From NCBI GenBank assembly GCA_948891265.1, contig CAQUBD010000038.1, forward strand, positions 1-11,561: a stretch of DNA of 11,561 nucleotides. The letters are read 5' to 3'. The notes beneath the pieces are model-generated. The model was not told the origin of the DNA and did not search any database. It saw only the letters and a program-made list of their open reading frames with translations. A program made the translations under genes and the position numbers. Shown one piece after another: positions 6,907 to 11,561 of this stretch. Position 1 is the first letter of the stretch, and every line of letters starts with the position of its first letter. The DNA comes from an uncultured Clostridia bacterium. GTDB taxonomy: Bacteria; Bacillota; Clostridia; TANB77; CAG-508.

Positions 6907-6935
6907 TTGACAAATATAATAACATATAATATAAA
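6907..6935 (+). promoter_or_regulatory. acpP promoter
   Basis: A perfect -35 box TTGACA (6907-6912) and TATAAA (6930-6935) are spaced 17 bp apart. It would give acpP strong transcription independent of plsX, with a leader of about 50 nt. The 220-nt plsX-acpP gap shows no other clear feature. Confidence 0.8.
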
Positions 6936-6994
6936 GATATTATAAAAAGGATAATAATTAAGACAAAAACTTGAGAGGGGGTGAACTCGAGATT

Positions 6995-7234
6995 ATGAGT
7001 TCAGAAGAAATTTTAGAAAAAATAAAAGCTATAATTGTTGAGCAATTAGGTGTAACAGACACATCTGTAACAATGGAAGCATCATTTATAGATGATTTAG
7101 GAGCTGATTCTCTAGATATAGTTGAATTAGTTATGGCTATAGAAGAAGAATTTGATATAGAAATTCCAGATAGCGATGCTGAAAAAGTTGTAACAGTAGG
7201 AGATGTAGTTGAATACATAAAAGAAAATGTTTAA
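6995..7234 (+). CDS. acpP: Acyl carrier protein
   Basis: ACP is a small acidic four-helix protein that carries fatty-acid intermediates on a 4'-phosphopantetheine arm and supplies acyl chains to FAS II enzymes and to PlsX. The product is 79 residues. The attachment motif GADSLDIVELVMAIEEEF is present, with Ser39 as the attachment serine. The start is ATG 6995, behind a strong but slightly distant AGGGGGTG (6976-6983). An in-frame TTG at 6971 would begin before that site, so it was not chosen. It has its own promoter and a terminator just after. Context with plsX supports the primary fatty-acid ACP rather than a specialised carrier, although no fab gene is in the window. Confidence 0.95.
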   Translation: MSSEEILEKIKAIIVEQLGVTDTSVTMEASFIDDLGADSLDIVELVMAIEEEFDIEIPDSDAEKVVTVGDVVEYIKENV

Positions 7235-7249
7235 TAAGTAATTGTAAAG

Positions 7250-7293
7250 AACTTATAATTAAGCAATTAAATTGTTTAATTATAAGTTTTTTT
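7250..7293 (+). terminator. Rho-independent terminator of acpP
   Basis: A perfect 13-bp stem (7250-7262 with 7276-7288) is capped by a further 4-5 bp helix (7264-7268 with 7271-7274 region) and ends in a T run (7287-7293). Confidence 0.92.
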
Positions 7294-7538
7294 GTTAAAA
7301 ATATAAAAATGTTATTAGTGTTTGTTCTCATTGTAAAGAGTAGTGAAAGCAGAAAATTTATGTCAAATTGTGACTAGTAAATGTAGTCACTTTTATTGAT
7401 TTTTACAATATTTAAGTATATCATATAAAATGAAAGTATTTAGATAAATCAAATTTGTGTACATTAAAAAATAAAATATTATAAATTTTTCAAAAATGCT
7501 CGTTCAATCTAAATTTCAAAAAAAGTCGAAATAAATTA
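7294..7538 (+). other. Gap before the prepilin-like gene, with one hairpin
   Basis: About 245 nt without a coding frame. GTGACTA (7370-7376) and TAGTCAC (7384-7390) form a perfect 7-bp hairpin followed by TTTTATT, possibly a weak terminator. TTTACA (7402-7407) and TATAAA (7424-7429), 16 bp apart, could be a second upstream promoter, but such boxes are easily found by chance in AT-rich DNA. I see nothing else. Confidence 0.35.
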
Positions 7539-7567
7539 TTTACAAGTAACTTATTTATAGGTATAAT
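7539..7567 (+). promoter_or_regulatory. Promoter of the prepilin-like gene
   Basis: TTTACA (7539-7544) and a perfect TATAAT (7562-7567) are 17 bp apart. Transcription would begin near 7574, about 55 nt before the start codon. Confidence 0.75.
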
Positions 7568-7627
7568 AAATGCATAAATATAAGTATGATAAAAAGCTAA
7601 ATGGAAAAAATATACATAGGAGGAAAT

Positions 7628-8338
7628 ATGGAGAGAATAAATAAAAAAGAAAAAGGAATAACAATAATATCATTAGTAATAACAATAATAATACTTTTGA
7701 TATTAGCAGGGATATCAATAGCTAGTATAACAGGAAATGATGGACTTATAGCTAAAGCGAAGAGAGCAAGAGATAATAGTATAGAAGCAGAAGAAAATGA
7801 AAACAGAATATTAAATGAGTTAGAAAGATATATAGATGGGGAAGAGCCAAATACAGATAATGGAGGACCCAATTCTGGCGAAGGAACTACTACTCCAGAT
7901 GATGATACAGTAAAAATAAGTAGAGAAGAATTTGAAGCATTAAGTTCAAAGGTAGATGGGCTTAATGAAAAAGTAAAAACATTAGAAGCTGGAATGAAAA
8001 CATTAACAACATGGGAATCAGTAGATATTAATATATCTTTGCCTACTGAAAGTTGGAAGAGTAATTCGCAAATTGTACCAGAGTTAGTAGGGGCAAAAAG
8101 TATAGCAGTATTAGAATCAAAAGCTAGTAATTTATGCTATATTGATTTTATACCAGGTAGAGCTGCTTCAGTTTTTTTTGGAAATGGCATTGCAGATGCA
8201 TATAATTATGCATCATATATTAATTTTGATAGCTATACAGGAAAGATAGAAGTTACTACTCAACGTGTTGGAAGTGCTGTTCTTGAATATCCAGATGTAT
8301 ATCTACCAGTATTTACTAAAGTTTATTATAAAAAATAG
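7628..8338 (+). CDS. Type IV prepilin-like protein with coiled coil
   Basis: The 236-residue product starts with a basic leader ending in KEKG (7-10), then ITIISLVITIIILLILAGIS. This is a class III (type IV pilin) signal, with predicted cleavage after Gly10 by a prepilin peptidase. The mature +5 residue is Ser15, where classical pilins have Glu. A long amphipathic N-helix runs to about residue 70. A Gly/Asn/Asp/Thr-rich hinge (71-93), a heptad-like coiled coil (about 98-126) and a beta-rich C-terminal region (130-236) that I do not recognise follow. The start is ATG 7628 after AGGAGG (7618-7623); an in-frame ATG at 7601 lacks a ribosome binding site. No pilus assembly, peptidase or secretion genes lie nearby, so assembly machinery must be encoded elsewhere. 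It may be a minor pilin, pseudopilin or membrane-anchored surface protein. Confidence 0.75.
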   Translation: MERINKKEKGITIISLVITIIILLILAGISIASITGNDGLIAKAKRARDNSIEAEENENRILNELERYIDGEEPNTDNGGPNSGEGTTTPDDDTVKISREEFEALSSKVDGLNEKVKTLEAGMKTLTTWESVDINISLPTESWKSNSQIVPELVGAKSIAVLESKASNLCYIDFIPGRAASVFFGNGIADAYNYASYINFDSYTGKIEVTTQRVGSAVLEYPDVYLPVFTKVYYKK

Positions 8339-8394
8339 AATATAAATAGGGGGCAAAAAAGTATTTATTTTTTACACCCCTATCTTCTATTCTA
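8336..8394. terminator. Bidirectional terminator between convergent genes
   Basis: TAGAATA (8336-8342) pairs with TATTCTA (8388-8394), ATAGGGG (8346-8352) with CCCCTAT (8377-8383), and A6 (8355-8360) with T6 (8368-8373). The stop codons of both convergent genes lie inside the outer stem. The T-rich side of the inner stem could end transcription from either direction. Confidence 0.75.
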
Positions 8395-9648
8395 GATTAA
8401 AGTATTTTCAACTATAAGAGGAAAATTTTTAATAAAATATAATAAATATGAATATGCAGATTGTTTACTTATTTTAGAAACATTAATAATTTTAATATTT
8501 GCGATATTAGAATCCTTACATAAGACTTTAAGCTCTCCAATTTCTAAATCACTATCTAAGGGAGCTTCAAAATTATTTTGACAATCAATAGAAATATTAA
8601 TAGAATCTATTAAATCTTTTCTTATGGGAAGATAAGAAAATTGTATATTATCTAATGCTATATTCATATTTTGTGAGATTCCCTTATTTACTATAAAAGT
8701 ATCTAAATTTTTATTTTTCCAGTCATTAAATTCATTTTCTATTAGTTCTTTAATATTTATAAGCTTAAAATTGTCAAAAATGTAATTGATTAATTTTATA
8801 CTATCAGATGTTCTGAAATTTTTAGTATCTGCCCCTAATACAACACAAATAATGTCAATGTTATTTCGTTTGCAAGCACTTACTAAACATCTATTAGCTC
8901 CATTAGTAAAACCAGTTTTTACTCCATATATACCATCTAGACTTCCTAACAATTCATTTGTATTAGATAAAGTTTTAGGATAATTATTTATAGTAATAGT
9001 ATAAGTCTTTGTTCCAACGATTTCTGCGAATGTGTTATTATTTAAAGCGTAATTAGATAGAATTGCAAGCTCATATGCAGTTGTATAGTGACTTTCTGCA
9101 TCTAAACCATGAGGAGTTTCAAAATGAGTATTAAAAAGATTTAAATCAGTAGCTTTTTTATTCATTAATTCAGCAAACCCTTGAATAGAACCACCAGCAT
9201 GTTCTGCAAGTGCTACAGCAGCGTCATTACCTGAACACAACATTAAACCATAGAGTAAGTTTCTAACTGTTATTTTATCTCCAGTTTTTAGACCTAACCT
9301 TGAACCACCAGTTGCAGCAGCTTTTTTTGATATTTCTACTGCTTCATCTAAATTGCAATTTTCTATAACTATTGTTGCTGTCATAATTTTTGTCGTTGAT
9401 GCCATCTTCCTTACAGTGCTTTCGTTTTTTCCATATAAAATTGTATTAGTATTTCTATCTATTACTACACATGAACGTGAATTAGTTTCTGGAATTTTAA
9501 TTGCAGAATTAGAAATATTAGTTGAGGTTATGTAGGCATTTACATCAACTATTTCATCATTTTCGATATCGTCACATAATGATGTGGATGTTAGTAGTAT
9601 TGTAATAAATAAAAATAAAGTTATTAAAATTAAAAAATTTTTTTTCAT
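8392..9648 (-). CDS. D-alanyl-D-alanine carboxypeptidase (PBP5 family)
   Basis: A low-molecular-weight penicillin-binding protein that removes the terminal D-Ala from peptidoglycan stem peptides outside the cell, limiting cross-linking. The product is 418 residues with an N-terminal signal peptide (about 1-25). Active-site motifs of the S11 peptidase family are present: SxxK as STTK (84-87, catalytic Ser84), SGN (139-141) and KTG (244-246). A PBP5-type C-terminal domain follows (about 300-395). The last 20 residues are hydrophobic and aromatic, fitting the usual C-terminal membrane-attachment helix. The start is the ATG at 9648-9646, behind AAGAGGTG (complement of 9653-9660). Gene naming among dacA, dacF and dacB is not safe here. 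The gene converges on the prepilin-like gene and diverges from the surface protein. I could not pick a convincing minus-strand promoter. Confidence 0.93.
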   Translation of the reverse strand: MKKNFLILITLFLFITILLTSTSLCDDIENDEIVDVNAYITSTNISNSAIKIPETNSRSCVVIDRNTNTILYGKNESTVRKMASTTKIMTATIVIENCNLDEAVEISKKAAATGGSRLGLKTGDKITVRNLLYGLMLCSGNDAAVALAEHAGGSIQGFAELMNKKATDLNLFNTHFETPHGLDAESHYTTAYELAILSNYALNNNTFAEIVGTKTYTITINNYPKTLSNTNELLGSLDGIYGVKTGFTNGANRCLVSACKRNNIDIICVVLGADTKNFRTSDSIKLINYIFDNFKLINIKELIENEFNDWKNKNLDTFIVNKGISQNMNIALDNIQFSYLPIRKDLIDSINISIDCQNNFEAPLDSDLEIGELKVLCKDSNIANIKIINVSKISKQSAYSYLLYFIKNFPLIVENTLI

Positions 9649-9731
9649 GTTACACCTCTTATATAATAATATAGGAAAATGTTAATTTTATTCTATAATA
9701 TAGTAATAAATTTATGAAATTACATAAAGTG

Positions 9732-9760
9732 TTGATTTTGTAATAAAAATGTAATATAAT
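9732..9760 (+). promoter_or_regulatory. Promoter of the surface protein gene
   Basis: TTGATT (9732-9737) and a perfect TATAAT (9755-9760) are 17 bp apart. Transcription would start near 9767, giving an unusually long leader of about 160 nt. The promoter lies in the 278-nt divergent region shared with the carboxypeptidase gene. Confidence 0.75.
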
Positions 9761-9797
9761 TATAATATGAGTGAAATATTTTAATGCTTTATGTGAA

Positions 9798-9871
9798 ATG
9801 TACTTCCGTAAGGATAATAAGTACATAAAATTAAATGAATAAAAATGGAAGAAAACCATATTGACTTCAAT
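9798..9871 (+). promoter_or_regulatory. Structured mRNA leader of the surface protein gene
   Basis: Bases 9798-9805 pair perfectly with 9819-9826 (8 bp), with a possible CC/GG pairing inside the loop. Two smaller hairpins follow: 9845-9848 with 9856-9859, and 9860-9863 with 9868-9871. CTTCC (9803-9807) can instead pair with GGAAG (9847-9851), and GAAG (9848-9851) with CTTC (9865-9868), so exclusive folds are possible. I do not recognise a known riboswitch. Confidence 0.4.
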
Positions 9872-9926
9872 AGATTCATGCAATAAAATATAATTAGTAG
9901 TATTTATAAAAGGAGAAGATTTTATA

Positions 9927-11561
9927 ATGAATAATAAAAAAATAATGTTATCAATTGTAAGTAGTATAATATTAATTATACTTATGATAGTTCCAAATGT
10001 GGTAAATGCTGTTGAAGGGACAATTGAGGGGGTACTTATAACTCCATTGAATTTTGGAATAATTGAATATAGAGATGGAACTGTACCAGCAAATATGGCA
10101 TATGCAATAAAGGACCCATATGCAGGTGGACACAAAATATGGCAAATAGTAAAATATGAGAATGAATCAAACTATACACCTGGTGATTATTATTGTGTAA
10201 GAGCAGAAGTAGGATTTAGTGATACATCAAAGTCAGGAGTATATACTAATGCATATGACTTGGTAAAAGAAAAGGGTATTATTGCATCATTGGAAAATCC
10301 AGTATTACAAAGTATAGTAAATAATGAATACTATAATAACTTAATAGCATTATTTGATTTATTATATCTAAAAGATACATCAACACTGGATGAAAGAACT
10401 GAATTATTAAGAGCAGCAGGAATAGATGAAAGTAAATTACCTGAAAGTGCACGTTTAACAGACAGTGATATAGAGGCAGTACAACAGGCTGCAGTTTGGT
10501 ATTATACAGAACATGGAAATACAGTATATGATAATTATGATAGTGTTTTTACAAGTGGAGGAGAATTAACAAAAACATCATGGTTAACTTATAATACTAA
10601 AAATGGTGGAGGATATACAAGTCTAAGTGATTATAATTTAGGCACTAAAGATGGAAAAAATAGACAAGAATCAGCAGTATGGTTATATAATTATTTAATA
10701 TATACAGCAAATAATAATGCATCTGCTTATGGAGAGGATGGAACTGCAACTCCAAGAACAAGAATTACATTATATGCTAATAATACAGTCCAAAATACTC
10801 AACCACTTGTATTATTAGAAAGAATACCAGAAGAAAATAAAATTTTTGATTTAGCATTAAGAAAGTATATAACAAAAATTGAAGGACAAAATGTTACACA
10901 AACAAGAAATCCAGATATAGATGAAAGTTCATTAGAAGAAGAAACAACAGCTACATATAAACATAGAAAAGATCCAGTTTCAGTAAAAAAAGGAAATACA
11001 GTTACATATAACTTAACAATATATAATGAGGGAAATGTAGCAGGAAGAGCAACAAAAATAGTAGACCAATTACCAACAGGATTAAAAATAAAAACAACAG
11101 GGACAGTAACATCAACAAAGGGAAATGTATATTCAATAGATGAAAATAAAGAGACAAATACAATAACATTAAATACAAATGGAACTACAAATTTAAATGC
11201 ATATACAGTGGGATCATTAGATTCAGATACAATATCAATAGAATGTGTAGTTATGGCTGAACCAGATAAACAAAATGATAAAATATTAACAAACATAGCA
11301 TGGATACAAGAACAAGTGGATGAAACAGGAAAGTTAACAGATAGAGATTCTGTTCCATCAATACCAGAAAATCATCCAAATAAAGATGAATTAGTAACAA
11401 CAGATAATGGATATACAGGAAAAAATACAGAAACAAATTTAGCAGACGTAAACCATTATTATGAAGGGCAAGAAGATGATGATGATTTTGAAAAAATAAA
11501 ACTAGAACCAGAGAAAAAACAAGGAAAATACAGTATAGTACTAGTAAAAGAAGACAAAAAT
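9927..11561 (+). CDS. Thioester-domain surface adhesin, 3' end outside window
   Basis: At least 545 residues, still open at the window's edge. A signal peptide (1-28, cleavage near VNA/VE) is followed by a domain of about 270 residues resembling the Cys-Gln thioester (TQXA) domains of Gram-positive adhesins. GDYYC places a cysteine at 90, and VQQAAVWYYT (185-194) supplies the glutamine (probably Q187, possibly Q186). In characterised members such a bond covalently captures host proteins. A second domain starts at KIFDLALRKYITKI (305-318) and runs to LTNIAWI (454-460), a DUF11-type beta domain common in Firmicutes surface proteins; K313 and N456 are plausible isopeptide partners. An acidic linker (514-521) leads into GKYSIVLVKEDKN, which looks like the start of a SpaA/Cna-B-type domain. 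The start is ATG 9927 behind AGGAG (9911-9915). A sortase signal, if any, lies beyond the window. Confidence 0.75.
   Translation, partial: MNNKKIMLSIVSSIILIILMIVPNVVNAVEGTIEGVLITPLNFGIIEYRDGTVPANMAYAIKDPYAGGHKIWQIVKYENESNYTPGDYYCVRAEVGFSDTSKSGVYTNAYDLVKEKGIIASLENPVLQSIVNNEYYNNLIALFDLLYLKDTSTLDERTELLRAAGIDESKLPESARLTDSDIEAVQQAAVWYYTEHGNTVYDNYDSVFTSGGELTKTSWLTYNTKNGGGYTSLSDYNLGTKDGKNRQESAVWLYNYLIYTANNNASAYGEDGTATPRTRITLYANNTVQNTQPLVLLERIPEENKIFDLALRKYITKIEGQNVTQTRNPDIDESSLEEETTATYKHRKDPVSVKKGNTVTYNLTIYNEGNVAGRATKIVDQLPTGLKIKTTGTVTSTKGNVYSIDENKETNTITLNTNGTTNLNAYTVGSLDSDTISIECVVMAEPDKQNDKILTNIAWIQEQVDETGKLTDRDSVPSIPENHPNKDELVTTDNGYTGKNTETNLADVNHYYEGQEDDDDFEKIKLEPEKKQGKYSIVLVKEDKN

Noticed and set aside
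6894..6909. Possible FapR-type operator TTAGTA...TACTTG overlapping the acpP -35 box
   Set aside because: Only the inner half-site bases match, the spacing is 4 rather than the 5 of the known FapR site, and short AT-rich dyads are common here.
9659..10135. Minus-strand 158-codon open frame
   Set aside because: It is antisense to the signal peptide and N-terminus of the surface protein, and its low-complexity Phe/Ile/Tyr-rich product is typical of an AT-rich shadow frame.
10799..11436. Two minus-strand open frames opposite the surface protein
   Set aside because: They are shadows of the plus-strand coding frame, which has a signal peptide, promoter and recognisable domains.
1..11561. CRISPR arrays, tRNA or rRNA genes, insertion sequences
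   Set aside because: No regularly spaced direct repeats, cloverleaf-like sequences, rRNA stretches or transposase frames were seen.

Overview
The window reads as a chromosomal stretch of a very AT-rich, low-GC Gram-positive bacterium, most likely an anaerobic gut-type member of the Clostridia. This rests on the long Bacillus/Clostridium-type S12, the gene order rpsL-rpsG-fusA-(x)-tuf, strong AGGAGG-type ribosome binding sites, frequent AGA/ATA codons, and surface-protein families common in uncultured Firmicutes. The genus cannot be fixed from the sequence alone.

Positions 1-5670 hold the streptomycin (str) operon: rpsL (S12), rpsG (S7), fusA (EF-G), an unrecognised 136-residue gene, and tuf (EF-Tu), closed by a strong terminator. 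rpsL has a consensus promoter with an extended -10 and a 16-bp hairpin at the start of its mRNA. tuf probably has its own promoter as well. The most unusual feature lies between these genes. Directly after the stop codons of rpsL, rpsG and fusA sit three long imperfect hairpins of 124-128 bp (600-727, 1469-1594, 3734-3857). The last two are clearly homologous: their internal loops are identical and their stems differ by paired, compensatory changes. The first shares their size, position and apex. They could be a structured RNA family of the str operon or a palindromic miniature repeat; the sequence alone cannot decide.

Positions 5671-7293 hold lipid-synthesis genes: plsX (acyl-phosphate formation for phospholipid synthesis) and acpP (acyl carrier protein). 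Each has its own promoter, and a terminator follows acpP. Together they link acyl-ACP supply to membrane lipid synthesis.

Positions 7294-11561 concern the cell envelope. A lone gene encodes a type IV prepilin-like protein with a coiled coil and an unrecognised C-terminal domain. It converges on a D,D-carboxypeptidase gene (dacA/dacF type, minus strand), with a shared bidirectional terminator between them. Divergent from the carboxypeptidase is a large secreted surface protein with a putative Cys-Gln thioester (TQXA-like) domain followed by a DUF11/isopeptide-type beta domain; it runs off the window's right edge. Its mRNA leader contains several small hairpins.
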